Source: Bradyrhizobium jicamae
Lineage (GTDB): Bacteria; Pseudomonadota; Alphaproteobacteria; Rhizobiales; Xanthobacteraceae
Reading direction: 5' to 3'
NCBI RefSeq assembly: GCF_018130215.1
Contig: NZ_JAFCKQ010000009.1
Coordinates: 1-64,000, forward strand
DNA: 64,000 nucleotides
The notes under the pieces are model-generated. The model ran no database searches, was not told the origin of the DNA, and saw only the letters and a list, made by a program, of their open reading frames with translations. The position numbers were made by a program, and so were the translations under genes. Each line of letters starts with the position of its first letter. The stretch's first letter is position 1. This document shows positions 51,667 through 61,019 of this stretch, piece after piece.

Positions 51667-52370
51667 CCCTGACCGCGACCTCCCTCAGCGCCCACTATGG
51701 TCGGCTGCAGGTCTGCCACAACATCGACCTGTCCGTCAGTGCGGGAGAATACCTGATCGTGCTCGGTGCCAATGGTGCCGGAAAGAGCAGCCTGCTCGGC
51801 GCACTCGCGGGAATTGTCGCGTCATCGGGAGGCATCACCCTTTCGGGGCGACGCCTCGACCAGGCCTCGGCGCGCGTCCGTGCCGGCAGTGGTCTCGTAC
51901 TGGTGCCCGAAGGGCGTGGCAACCTGTTCGCGCCGCTCACGGTCGAAGAAAATCTCGCAATCGCGCTTCGTCATCTGCCGGGTGCGGAACGTCGCGAGAT
52001 ATTGTCTGAAGTCCTCGCGCTGTTCCCGATTCTTGGCGAGCGCGGTGCGCAACCGGCGGGGATGCTGAGCGGCGGCGAGCAGCAGATGCTTGCGCTGGCG
52101 GTCGCGTTGGGCCGCCGTCCGAAGGCCTTGCTGCTCGACGAACCCTCGCAGGGGCTGGCGCCTGTGGTACTGGACGAGCTCATCGCTGCGATCAACCGGC
52201 TCCGCTCGCTGGGCATGGCGCTCCTGATCGCAGAGCAAAACGTGCGCTTTGCTGCAGCACTCGGTGACCGCTTCGTTCTGTTGCGCGGTGGCGAAATCAT
52301 TCACGAGGGCGCGCCCGCCGAGCTTGCCGATCGCAGGGGAACCGCGTTTCGCCTGATGGGAACACATTGA
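51663..52370 (+). CDS. Branched-chain-type ABC ATPase LivF (first system)
   Basis: A 235-aa ATPase with Walker A GANGAGKSSL, the LivF loop VPEGRGNLFAPLTVEENL, signature MLSGGEQQMLALA and Walker B ALLLDEPSQGLAP. The ATG at 51663, eight bases after GGAGG, was chosen; a TTG six bases earlier is less likely. Confidence 0.92.
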   Translation: MTLTATSLSAHYGRLQVCHNIDLSVSAGEYLIVLGANGAGKSSLLGALAGIVASSGGITLSGRRLDQASARVRAGSGLVLVPEGRGNLFAPLTVEENLAIALRHLPGAERREILSEVLALFPILGERGAQPAGMLSGGEQQMLALAVALGRRPKALLLDEPSQGLAPVVLDELIAAINRLRSLGMALLIAEQNVRFAAALGDRFVLLRGGEIIHEGAPAELADRRGTAFRLMGTH

Positions 52371-52410
52371 TGTCAGTCACGACAATGCTTGGGAATGAAT
52401 GGAGGCCGGA

Positions 52411-53667
52411 ATGCTTGATGTAGCGATCACGGGAACGGGAATTGTCTCTGGGCTCGGCTGCGGCTCGCGCAAGTTTCACGACGCCATGATGGCTGGCGAG
52501 ATCGCGATCCGGGAGGCGCCCTGGCACAAGGGCGAGTCGGGACGGCCGAGTTGGTGGGCCATTGTGAGCGATTTCAACCCGCGGGACTGGATGGACGAGA
52601 AGATCGAGGACGGCACCGACATGTTCTCGCAGTTTGCGCTCGCTGCCGCCAAACAGGCGATCGGCGAGGCCGGCCTGGGCACATTCGACCCGCTTCGCGC
52701 CGGCGTGGTGCATGGCACGAGCATGGGCGGCACGCGCGCGTTGATGAAGGCGCAGCACCTCCTCGAGACAAATGGGCCAGGATCGGTGCCGCGCAAGACC
52801 GAGATTCAGATCTATCCCAACATGGCGGCATCGCAGATCGCAATGCAGTACGGCCTGCACGGCCCGAGCCTGACGGTCACCACAGCCTGCGCTTCGTCAC
52901 TCGATGCGATTGGAACGGCGGCTCATATGATCGCGAGCGGCCGCGCGGACGTTCTGATCGCCGGCGGCACCGATGGCGGCCTGGCGCTGCCGGGTGGCTT
53001 GCCCGATCATGATTTCGTTCCAGCGCTCTACTACACCAGCACGGCCTACGGCATGGTCGCCCCGTCAAACGATCCACGTCGCGCGATGATGCCGTTCGAC
53101 ATCAAACGCAGCGGCATTGTGGTCGGTGAGGGGTCCGCGATGTTTGTGCTCGAACGCGGCGATCATGCGCGTGCGCGAGGAGCCGATATTCTGGGCTATG
53201 TGCGCGGCTATGGCTCGCTCGCGGATGCCTATCATCCGTCCGCGCCGGATCCATCCGGAAAATGGGAAGCGCGCGCGATCGAGATGGCACTGGCCGATGC
53301 GGGCATTGCCGCGGAGCGCGTCGACGCGCTCGTTGCCCATGCAACCGGCACGCCGAAGGGCGACACTGCCGAAATCCAGGCCATCAACCGCGTGCATGGC
53401 GATCGCAGTCGCAGGCTGCCCGTCGCTTCCGTGAAAGGTCATCTCGGCCACAGCGGCGCATCTTCCGGCGGCATGGCGCTGATCACGGGGCTGCTCGGCA
53501 TGAGGCAGGACAGGTTCGTCTTCACGGCCAACACCGATGAGCCGGATCCGGAGGCGAGGTTCGATATCGTCATCTCCGAGCCGCGCAACATGAAGGTCGA
53601 AACCTTGCAGATCAACGCGTTCGGCTTCGGGGGCCAAAACGCCTCGATCGTCGTGACCCGAACGTGA
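52411..53667 (+). CDS. Beta-ketoacyl synthase-like protein (FabF/KAS II fold)
   Basis: A 418-aa condensing enzyme. The catalytic triad is complete: Cys160 in TVTTACASSLDA, His in VAHATGTPKGDT (about 312) and His in GHLGHSGASSGG (about 345), plus the C-terminal FGFGGQNASI glycine loop. It normally joins malonyl-ACP to an acyl thioester, but here it sits between a Liv importer and a MaoC/ligase pair with no ACP gene near, so it may act on CoA substrates. GGAGG seven bases before ATG 52411 fixes the start. It overlaps the MaoC region by a few bases at most. Confidence 0.88.
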   Translation: MLDVAITGTGIVSGLGCGSRKFHDAMMAGEIAIREAPWHKGESGRPSWWAIVSDFNPRDWMDEKIEDGTDMFSQFALAAAKQAIGEAGLGTFDPLRAGVVHGTSMGGTRALMKAQHLLETNGPGSVPRKTEIQIYPNMAASQIAMQYGLHGPSLTVTTACASSLDAIGTAAHMIASGRADVLIAGGTDGGLALPGGLPDHDFVPALYYTSTAYGMVAPSNDPRRAMMPFDIKRSGIVVGEGSAMFVLERGDHARARGADILGYVRGYGSLADAYHPSAPDPSGKWEARAIEMALADAGIAAERVDALVAHATGTPKGDTAEIQAINRVHGDRSRRLPVASVKGHLGHSGASSGGMALITGLLGMRQDRFVFTANTDEPDPEARFDIVISEPRNMKVETLQINAFGFGGQNASIVVTRT

Positions 53668-53705
53668 CGGCAATGGAAGTAACCCAACAAGGATCGCGAG
53701 CGCCG

Positions 53706-54182
53706 ATGAAACTCGCGGAATTGCAGCAGCGGATCGGCCAGGAGACCGGCATTTCCCGATGGATCGTCGTCGACCAGAAGCGCATCGACGGCTTTGCCGA
53801 AGCGACGGGAGACCATCAGTACATTCATGTCGATCCAGTGCGTGCAGCCAACAGCCCGTTTGGGACCACCATCGCGCATGGCCTTTTGACGTTATCGCTG
53901 ATGGGGGAAATGAAGGAAGTCTTTCCGGAAGTCTCTGACCTCGAGATGGGCGTGAATTACGGCTTCGACAAGATTCGATTTCTTGCACCCGTAAAGTCGG
54001 GCGCTTCGATCCGGGCACGGTGCAAACTGGTGGAGATGAAGGAGCGGGCGCCGAATTCCTGGCTTTGCCGATACCTCATCACCATCGAAATTCAGGATTC
54101 GGATCAGCCTGCTGTTATTGCCGATTGGCTGATTTTGAATGTCGCACGAGACCAAGCCGATAGGAAACACGCCGGATCGTGA
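53706..54182 (+). CDS. MaoC-like enoyl-CoA/ACP hydratase
   Basis: A 158-aa single hot-dog-fold protein. The hydratase-2 motif is clear: FAEATGDHQYIHVDPVRA with the catalytic Asp/His, then NSPFGTTIAHGLLTLSL. It adds water to a trans-2-enoyl thioester (R-specific). ATG 53706 was preferred (AAGGA upstream, usual N terminus); alternatives at 53664 and 53673 would add 11-14 residues. Located between the condensing enzyme and a ligase. Confidence 0.88.
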   Translation: MKLAELQQRIGQETGISRWIVVDQKRIDGFAEATGDHQYIHVDPVRAANSPFGTTIAHGLLTLSLMGEMKEVFPEVSDLEMGVNYGFDKIRFLAPVKSGASIRARCKLVEMKERAPNSWLCRYLITIEIQDSDQPAVIADWLILNVARDQADRKHAGS

Positions 54183-54264
54183 TGAAAAAAAGACCATTTT
54201 GCGGATGGTCCCATCTGGCTGCGGCTGACCGCCGAAGCAGCGTCGAACCGGTGGTGGAGGAAAC

Positions 54265-55776
54265 ATGAAATTCACGATAGCGGAACAGCTCGAAGTTGTG
54301 GCCGGCGCCTTTCCTGACCGCATCGCGATCGAGATCGTGGGTGGAAGGTCGTATACGTATCGCGAGCTTGTTGCGAGGATGTATGCGCTCGCCGCTGCAC
54401 TTGGCGAGGTGCCGCCCGGCCGTAATGGGCGGATGGTCGCCGTCCTGCTGCCAAACGGCGTCGACTCGCTTCTGTCCTATTTGGCCTGCCAGCTTTGCGG
54501 TGTCGCCACAGTGCCGATCAACACCCGCCTCGCGCCCGCGGAGATGGGATACATCTTGAGGGACTCGGATGCCACCGTGCTGCTGTCCGGCGGCGACCAG
54601 ATTGAGCGCGCCAGATCGATCGGAAGCGAGTATGGCCCGCGCTGCCTGGATTGCGATGCAGTCCCCGATGGGGTGGCCGCGGACTTCAAAAGAACACCCC
54701 TGAAAGGGTCCGACATTTCGGTGGTCTTCTACACATCCGGGACGACCGGATTTCCCAAGGGCGCCGCCGTTACGATGGATTGCTGGGTTGAGCGGTTGAT
54801 GTGGTGGGGATGGGAGTTCGACGTCGCATCGCACGACGTGATGCTCGTACCAGGACCAACCTTCCACATGAGCTTCTGTTCACTGTCCCTCTGTGCCCTC
54901 TATCGTGGGGCGCGGCTGCGCATTGTCGAGCGCTTCGATGTCGCGGCCAGCTACGACGAACTGCGTGAACGATGCTCATGGTCGTTCCTGGTGCCCACGA
55001 TGTCCGCGATGATGCTGGAGCTGTGGCGCGAGCGCGGACGCGAGCCCTTGTTGGGCCCGCGTAGCATTCTCAGCTCCGGCGCCGCGCTGTCACCGTCGAC
55101 GCTTGAAGACATGATGGAGATGTTTCCCAACGCCCGGATCTTCGAAGCCTACGGCTGGACCGAGGGGGGCTGGGTGACCAGCGAAATCAAGCGGCGCGGT
55201 ACGATCGTCCCGCACAGCGTCGGCTGGTCTGCGTTCGGCTGCGAGGTTGTCGTGCTCGACGGGAATGGCGAGCCCTGCGCGACCGGTATCGTCGGCGAGG
55301 TCGCTGCGCGCACGCCGATCCCGTTCTCGCACTATCTGAATAACCCTGAAGCGACGCGGAAGGCATGGGCTGGTCATTATCAGAAGAGCGGCGATGTCGG
55401 ATTGTTTCTCGACGATGGGCGGCTGAAGCTGCTCGATCGTCGCAACGACATGATCGTGACCGGCGGCGAGAACGTGTATTCCTCGGAGGTGGAGCGCGTG
55501 CTGCACGATCACCCCGATGTGCTCGAATGTGCTGTCGTGGGCCAGCCCGATCCGCGCTGGGGCAATGCCGTCGTTGGAGTCGTCGTGCCTCGTCCCGGCA
55601 AGTCGATCGATGCGGACAAATTGCGCGCGCACTGCCGCAACGAGTTGGCGGGCTACAAGTGCCCCAAATCATTTATCGTGATTGATGCCCTGCCGCGCAA
55701 TTCGATGGGCAAGGTCGAGAAGTTTCGCGTACGCGAGCGCGTGGCGGAGGCGGCGCAGGAGAAGAAGTCAGCGTGA
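54265..55776 (+). CDS. AMP-forming acyl-CoA synthetase/ligase
   Basis: A 503-aa enzyme with YTSGTTGFPKGAAV (about 157), FEAYGWTEGGWVTSE (about 295), the hinge block LLDRRNDMIVTGGENVYSSE (about 390) and catalytic Lys in NSMGKVEKFR. TGGAGGAAAC precedes the ATG. It is the third ligase in the region and the two other ligases are only distantly alike, so each may serve a different acid. It is followed by the second Liv system. Confidence 0.92.
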   Translation: MKFTIAEQLEVVAGAFPDRIAIEIVGGRSYTYRELVARMYALAAALGEVPPGRNGRMVAVLLPNGVDSLLSYLACQLCGVATVPINTRLAPAEMGYILRDSDATVLLSGGDQIERARSIGSEYGPRCLDCDAVPDGVAADFKRTPLKGSDISVVFYTSGTTGFPKGAAVTMDCWVERLMWWGWEFDVASHDVMLVPGPTFHMSFCSLSLCALYRGARLRIVERFDVAASYDELRERCSWSFLVPTMSAMMLELWRERGREPLLGPRSILSSGAALSPSTLEDMMEMFPNARIFEAYGWTEGGWVTSEIKRRGTIVPHSVGWSAFGCEVVVLDGNGEPCATGIVGEVAARTPIPFSHYLNNPEATRKAWAGHYQKSGDVGLFLDDGRLKLLDRRNDMIVTGGENVYSSEVERVLHDHPDVLECAVVGQPDPRWGNAVVGVVVPRPGKSIDADKLRAHCRNELAGYKCPKSFIVIDALPRNSMGKVEKFRVRERVAEAAQEKKSA

Positions 55777-55830
55777 ACGATTGCACACCCGGAAAACAAA
55801 CAAGGGGTAGCGAACCAAAGGAGGAATCGA

Positions 55831-56994
55831 ATGAGCGGAATGAGGTGGAAGGGTCTTGTTGCCGGCGTGCTGACGTTCGCGCTCGCGGGATCGGCGGCCT
55901 TGGGCCAGACGGCTGGTGTCGTCAAGCTCGGTTATGTTGGGAGCCTGACTGGCCCTCATTCCGGCTGGGACGTTCCCGCGCTTGAAGGGATGCAGATGGC
56001 GGTGACCGAAATCAACGGGGCAGGCGGCTTCAAGGTCGGCGGCAAGGCCTACCGCATCGAAATCGTCCAGGAGGACGCGCAATCGAAGCCGGATGCGGCT
56101 GCGACGGCTGCGCAGAAGCTCCTGAGCGACGAGGACATTCACGTTGTCATGGGCGTGCTGACCAGCGTCCCTGGCGTGCCTGTCGCTACTCAGATGGCCA
56201 AGGCCAAGGTCATGTATATCGGCGGGTTCACGGCGATGGATGGCATCGTCGGTAAGCCAGGCAATGAGTTGTCCTTCCGGGCGCTCGATACCGACGACAC
56301 GGTCGCCAAGGGTTTCGTTCCGGTCGTGGTGAAAGAACTTGGGCTCAAGAAGGTCGGAATTCTCGTCCCGAACGACGACGTCTCCAAGACCTTCGTCAAG
56401 GCCTACCAGCCGCTATTCAGCCAGGCTGGTGTCGAGGTTTCGATGGTCGAATTCTTCCAGCCGGGAACGACGGATTTCGCGCCGGTCCTGCGCAAGTTCC
56501 AAGGGAAGGGTCTCGACGGCATGTTCATCGGCTATGCCGACCCGGACGCTGAAGCGATCATTCGCCAGAGCCTCGAAGTCGGCGATCTGCCCAAGAAGTT
56601 CGTCTATCGCGGCGGCTCGGGCGCGCCCGCAGTCAAGTATGCCGACAAGATCGATGGTTTTGTCTGGCAGATCCTGACGCGCGATCTCGCCTCGTCCAGC
56701 GACGAAAAGGTCAAGGCCTGGATCGACCGGTACAAGGCCGCCACGAAAAAGGACATCGTTGCCAACACCTATTGGGCGCTGACCTTCTATGACGCGGTTT
56801 TCATGCTGGGCAAGGCGATGGATGCAGCCGGGACGACGACGGATCAGGCCGCGATCGCGGCGAAGCTCAAGGGCATGGTGTATGACGGCGTGAGACGGAT
56901 GAGCTTCGACAAGGACGGTCACGCAGTCACCGACGTCGACATCGGCATCATCAAGGGCGGCAAAACCTATTCGATTCCCGAAAAGGTTCTCTGA
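55831..56994 (+). CDS. Branched-chain-type ABC transporter substrate-binding protein (second system)
   Basis: A 387-aa periplasmic protein. Signal peptide residues 1-25 (LVAGVLTFALAGSAALG), then VVKLGYVGSLTGPHSGWDVP with the ligand-binding SLTGP motif, LGLKKVGILVPNDDVSKTF and YADPDAEAIIR. AAAGGAGG lies nine bases before the ATG. It differs strongly from the first binding protein at 47882, so the two systems likely import different compounds. Confidence 0.92.
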   Translation: MSGMRWKGLVAGVLTFALAGSAALGQTAGVVKLGYVGSLTGPHSGWDVPALEGMQMAVTEINGAGGFKVGGKAYRIEIVQEDAQSKPDAAATAAQKLLSDEDIHVVMGVLTSVPGVPVATQMAKAKVMYIGGFTAMDGIVGKPGNELSFRALDTDDTVAKGFVPVVVKELGLKKVGILVPNDDVSKTFVKAYQPLFSQAGVEVSMVEFFQPGTTDFAPVLRKFQGKGLDGMFIGYADPDAEAIIRQSLEVGDLPKKFVYRGGSGAPAVKYADKIDGFVWQILTRDLASSSDEKVKAWIDRYKAATKKDIVANTYWALTFYDAVFMLGKAMDAAGTTTDQAAIAAKLKGMVYDGVRRMSFDKDGHAVTDVDIGIIKGGKTYSIPEKVL

Positions 56995-57000
56995 GGCCTC

Positions 57001-57867
57001 ATGCTGCTCGATATCATCCAGACTGGGCTTGACGGTGTCATGGTCGGCAGTCTGTACGCGATGGTGGCGCTGGGCATCACGCTGGTCTTCGGTCTCGTGG
57101 GCATCCTCAACTTTGCCCACGGCCAGAGCGTGATGCTCGGCGCCTATGTCTGCTTCTTCCTGGTGAGCGCTGGCCATTCCTTCTGGGTCGGCGCAATCGT
57201 AGCGACGCTGGCCATGGGCGTGTTCGGAGCCCTGCTCGAACGCGCCGTGTTCCGCCGCACGCTTGGTGATCCCTTCGCGGGGCTGGCTGTATCGCTGGGC
57301 CTCATCATGATCATCGAGAATGTCGCCGCGGCGGCGCTCACTCCGGACCCCCGCTTCATGGACGCTCCCGTGTCCGGCAATTTTGCGGTGGGGCCGCTCC
57401 TCCTCTCATCTCAGCGTTCGCTGGTGTTCGTGATTTCATCGGCCTTGATTTTGGGCTTCTGGCTGTTCCTGCAGTATTCGACCCTTGGCAAGGCGATCCG
57501 CGCCATGTCGCAGAGCCGACAGGGAGCGGCACTCGTCGGCGTGCGGGTCGATACTGTGAGCCGATCCATTTTCGCGGTTGGGAGCGCTCTTGCCGGGGCC
57601 GCAGGTGCTCTTTACGCGAGCCTGTTCGCAGTGACGCCGTTCATGGGGGCGGCGCCGCTCACCAAGGGGTTCATTCTCGCCGCGCTCGGCGGTCTTGGTA
57701 GTGTTCCAGGCGCCATTGCCGCGGGCTTCCTGCTTGGTCTCGCCGAGAGTTTTGGCTCACGCTATCTGTCGGCGTCGTTCCGGGACGGGTACGGCTTCAT
57801 TATCCTGATTTTTGCCCTGCTGTTTCTGCCGACGGGCCTTTTCGGCGCCGGAAAGGCGCGCGTATGA
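57001..57867 (+). CDS. Branched-chain-type ABC permease LivH (second system)
   Basis: A 288-aa membrane protein with LDGVMVGSLYAMVALGITLV at the N terminus, the GILNFAHGQSVMLGAY block (about 40) and the coupling segment STLGKAIRAMSQSRQGAALV (about 160). It follows the binding protein by six bases and overlaps LivM by 4 bp. Confidence 0.92.
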   Translation: MLLDIIQTGLDGVMVGSLYAMVALGITLVFGLVGILNFAHGQSVMLGAYVCFFLVSAGHSFWVGAIVATLAMGVFGALLERAVFRRTLGDPFAGLAVSLGLIMIIENVAAAALTPDPRFMDAPVSGNFAVGPLLLSSQRSLVFVISSALILGFWLFLQYSTLGKAIRAMSQSRQGAALVGVRVDTVSRSIFAVGSALAGAAGALYASLFAVTPFMGAAPLTKGFILAALGGLGSVPGAIAAGFLLGLAESFGSRYLSASFRDGYGFIILIFALLFLPTGLFGAGKARV

Positions 57868-58886
57868 CGGGCGAGGTTTCAAGCGCTCGCGCGCCGGCGG
57901 CGGATGTCCCGGGCCGACAATCGCGGCTCGCGGCTTCGATGCTGCTGGCGCTGGCCGGCTGGCTCGTGCTCGCGCTCCTGCTGTCTGTTCCCGTTGTCTA
58001 CCATTCGCGCTACATCGTCTATCTCGGAACCCTGCTGGCACTGCAGGCCGCGCTCGCAGTTTCGCTCAATATCGTCCTGGGCTTTGCGGGCCAGTTCGCG
58101 CTGTCGCAGTCGGCATTCTTCGGATTTGGCGCCTACGCCTCTGCGCTCCTCATCCGGGATCTGGATGTGGGATTCTGGACATCGCTGCCGCTCACGGCTC
58201 TCTTGACCTCCGTGCTTGCGGTAGCGGTCGGATATCCGGCGATGCGATTCACCGGAGGCATCCATCTTGCGCTGATCACGTTCGCTTTCGGCGAATTGTT
58301 GAGGCTCGTCACCGCCAACCTTCATGAATTGACCGGTGGTCCGCAAGGCATGCAGCTCGTCTACACGCCCGGGGTCGTCCTTGGAGTCGATTTCGGCTCG
58401 ACGCGCGGCCTTTATTGTCTCGCAACCGGCTTTCTGCTGCTCTGTCTGCTGATTTCAATTCTCGTCCGCCGCAGCGATTTCGGTCGCGCGCTGTTCGCCA
58501 TTCGCGACGACGAGACACTGGCTACCTCGCTTGGCATTGACGTGACGGCGCACAAGGTCGCGGCGTTCACGCTGGCTTCCACGCTCGCGGCGCTCGCTGG
58601 GGCCATCTACGCCGTCTTTACCAGCTTTATCTCGCCTGAAATGATGAACGCGTCGGATTCGATCGCGCTCGTCGGTATGCTCATCGTGGGCGGATTGGGC
58701 ACGACGCCTGGGCCGATCCTGGGGACCCTGATCTTCGTTGGCTTGCCAGAATTTCTGCGCGTCGCCAAGAACTACCGGCTTGTTCTGCTCGGGATCATCA
58801 TCGTCGTGATGGCACTGTATTCGCCAAAGGGCATTGCCGGTGCCGTCAATCGACTGATGACCGGCACCAGGCGGAGCGGGGCCTGA
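57864..58886 (+). CDS. Branched-chain-type ABC permease LivM (second system)
   Basis: A 340-aa membrane protein with ALQAALAVSLNIVLGFAGQF and ALSQSAFFGFGAYASALL (about 60-100) and the coupling segment RSDFGRALFAIRDDETLATS (about 205-225). ATGA overlap with LivH fixes the start. The gene after it begins two bases past the stop. Confidence 0.92.
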   Translation: MTGEVSSARAPAADVPGRQSRLAASMLLALAGWLVLALLLSVPVVYHSRYIVYLGTLLALQAALAVSLNIVLGFAGQFALSQSAFFGFGAYASALLIRDLDVGFWTSLPLTALLTSVLAVAVGYPAMRFTGGIHLALITFAFGELLRLVTANLHELTGGPQGMQLVYTPGVVLGVDFGSTRGLYCLATGFLLLCLLISILVRRSDFGRALFAIRDDETLATSLGIDVTAHKVAAFTLASTLAALAGAIYAVFTSFISPEMMNASDSIALVGMLIVGGLGTTPGPILGTLIFVGLPEFLRVAKNYRLVLLGIIIVVMALYSPKGIAGAVNRLMTGTRRSGA

Positions 58887-58888
58887 AA

Positions 58889-59608
58889 ATGCTCCGGCTC
58901 ACGAATATCAGCCATCGTTTCGGCGGTCTCGAGGTGCTCCGCAATGTCGAATTCAGCGTGGCGGAGGGTGAACTTCTTGGTCTGATCGGGCCGAATGGCG
59001 CGGGCAAGACGACGCTGTTCAACGTGATCACCGGTTTCGTGCGTCCCGGGGCGGGACGGATCTTTTTCCAGGACCGCGACGTGACCGGCTATCCCACGCA
59101 CCGGCTCGCGCGGCTCGGTCTGGTGCGTACGTTCCAGGGCGCACGAAGCTTCCATAATCTCAGCGTCGAGGATTGCCTTCGGGTCGCCAGATATCGTCGC
59201 GTCGGCGATTCCGAGCGCGATCGCGAGCTCGAAAGGGTAGTCCGCCTCCTGGACCTCGAAGAGTTCGCGACAGAGGCTGCAAGCTCCCTTCCGGCCGGAT
59301 TGGCCCGGCTGCTCGGGATCGCCATGGCGCTGTCGACAGGAGCGCGGCTCTTGCTGCTGGACGAGCCCGCCGCCGGTTTGAGTGCGGGGGAGACCGACGT
59401 CCTGCAGCAGTCCATACGGCGCCTGCAGCAAGCCGGAGTGACCGTCGTGGTCGTCGATCACAACCTCCATTTTCTCATGAACCTGGTGTCGCGCGCGATC
59501 GTGCTCGATGCGGGGCGGCTGATCGCCGACGGCCCGCCCGCGACCGTCACCGCGGAGCCGCGCGTCATCGAGGCCTATATCGGAGGGCGCGACCTTGCTG
59601 GAGATTGA
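58889..59608 (+). CDS. Branched-chain-type ABC ATPase LivG (second system)
   Basis: A 239-aa ATPase with Walker A GLIGPNGAGKTTLFN (about 34), Walker B LLLLDEPAAGLS, switch His in VVDHNLHF and LivG-type LVRTFQGARSFHNLS. The signature motif is degenerate (LPAGLARLLGIA). A start directly at the upstream stop suggests coupled translation. Confidence 0.92.
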   Translation: MLRLTNISHRFGGLEVLRNVEFSVAEGELLGLIGPNGAGKTTLFNVITGFVRPGAGRIFFQDRDVTGYPTHRLARLGLVRTFQGARSFHNLSVEDCLRVARYRRVGDSERDRELERVVRLLDLEEFATEAASSLPAGLARLLGIAMALSTGARLLLLDEPAAGLSAGETDVLQQSIRRLQQAGVTVVVVDHNLHFLMNLVSRAIVLDAGRLIADGPPATVTAEPRVIEAYIGGRDLAGD

Positions 59609-60293
59609 GAATCTCTCGGTGAGCTACGGACGCAACGAAGCTGTTCGCGGCATCTCGTTTGCGGTCCCGGATGCCAGCATTGTGGCCCTGGTCGGCGCCA
59701 ACGGCGCCGGCAAGACATCGACACTGAACGCGATAACAGGCCTCGTTTCGTCGAGCGGCAGGATCGTCAGCAACGGACGGGTCCTGACCGGGCTGACCAC
59801 GGACAATCGCGTGCGTCTTGGCGTTGCCCAGGTGGCGGAAGGCAGACAATTGTTTCCGCTTATGTCGGTCCGCGAGAATCTCGAGCTGGGCGGCTATCTC
59901 TGCCGGGCCGCCGAAAGCCGGCAGCGACTGACAGTGCTGATGGAGCGCTTCCCGGTTCTTGCAGAGCGCGCAGATCAATTTGCGGGGACGTTGAGCGGCG
60001 GCGAGCAGCAAATGGTAGCCATTTGCCGTGCACTGATGTCGGCTCCGCAGGTCCTGCTGATCGACGAGCCTTGCCTCGGCCTTGCTCCCATCATCATCCG
60101 CAAGGTCACCGCGATTCTGCGTGAACTGCACGGCACAGGCCTGACAATCCTGATTGCCGAACAGAACGCGTCCTTCGCGGCGGCCGTCGCGGACAGGCTC
60201 ATTCTGCTCGAAAATGGTCGGATCAGAGCCGAAGGTTCACCGAATGAGGTGCTTGGCCAGCCGCAATTCCGACAAGCGTATCTTGGCGTTTGA
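59595..60293 (+). CDS. Branched-chain-type ABC ATPase LivF (second system)
   Basis: A 232-aa ATPase with Walker A GANGAGKTSTLN, LivF loop VAEGRQLFPLMSVRENLELG, signature LSGGEQQMVAICRAL and Walker B LLIDEPCLGLAP. The TTG start at 59595 overlaps the LivG end and has CGGAGGG six bases upstream; no better ATG gives the LEIENLSVSYG start. Confidence 0.9.
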   Translation: MLEIENLSVSYGRNEAVRGISFAVPDASIVALVGANGAGKTSTLNAITGLVSSSGRIVSNGRVLTGLTTDNRVRLGVAQVAEGRQLFPLMSVRENLELGGYLCRAAESRQRLTVLMERFPVLAERADQFAGTLSGGEQQMVAICRALMSAPQVLLIDEPCLGLAPIIIRKVTAILRELHGTGLTILIAEQNASFAAAVADRLILLENGRIRAEGSPNEVLGQPQFRQAYLGV

Positions 60294-60416
60294 CATGGCG
60301 GCTTGCTGGGTTGGCAGGCAGAAATCCTTGCAGGCGGTACGTCGCCCGCGATGGCTCTGCATCGGCGAGCTGGCGATGCAAATTGACGTGACAGCAGCGT
60401 TTGCGAGCCACGTCGT

Positions 60417-60878
60417 CTAGTGGACTGGATCGAGCACCACCACCGGGATCTCGCGCTCGGTCTTGAGCTGATAGTCGGCGTAGGGCGGCCAGAATTCCAA
60501 TGCCTTTTTCCAGAGTCGGCTGCGTTCCTCGCCCGCCGTTGTCCTGGCCCGGGCGTTCATCTTCTTCGTCCCGACTTGGACTTCGATATTGGGGTTTGCG
60601 AGAATATTTCGATACCAGCCCGGGTGTTCGGGCGCGCCTCCCTTTGAGGCCACGATGAAGTAACTGCCGCCGTCCGTTCCGTAGAACAGCGGAAATATGT
60701 ATTTGTCTCCGGACTTGCGGCCTGTGGTGGTCAGCAACAGCGCAGGGACCGTGAGCTCGCCTCGCTCGGGCACGTTGACCTTGTACATGTGCCCGTCTGC
60801 CCCGCCGCTGGAAAGATAGCGGTTCGCGTGCTCGAGCATCCAGTCCGGCAGATTCGGAGCAAGTTTTGCTTCAGACAT
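60417..60878 (-). CDS. Nitroreductase/deazaflavin-dependent oxidoreductase (DUF385) family protein
   Basis: A 153-aa split beta-barrel protein of the Ddn-like family: LLLTTTGRKSGDKYIFPLFY (about 48-68), then GGAPEHPGWYRNILANPNIE with the conserved Pro/Trp/Tyr, and a C-terminal YADYQLKTEREIPVVVL. In mycobacteria relatives use coenzyme F420; in proteobacteria the flavin or heme ligand is often unknown. AAGGAGG lies before ATG 60878. The frame continues upstream for hundreds of codons, but that part is antisense to the next gene. Confidence 0.88.
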   Translation of the reverse strand: MSEAKLAPNLPDWMLEHANRYLSSGGADGHMYKVNVPERGELTVPALLLTTTGRKSGDKYIFPLFYGTDGGSYFIVASKGGAPEHPGWYRNILANPNIEVQVGTKKMNARARTTAGEERSRLWKKALEFWPPYADYQLKTEREIPVVVLDPVH

Positions 60879-61019
60879 CGTGGCCTCCTTGAGAGCTGCA
60901 GGGAACCATAGCATCGGGCGCTCGATCGGCCAATTCTGGATCCCGGAGAGTTCCCGCGATGGCTTGGCGGGAAGCCCTCGCGTGCTAGATTGCGGCGGCC
61001 ATTCATCTGGAGTGCAGAC

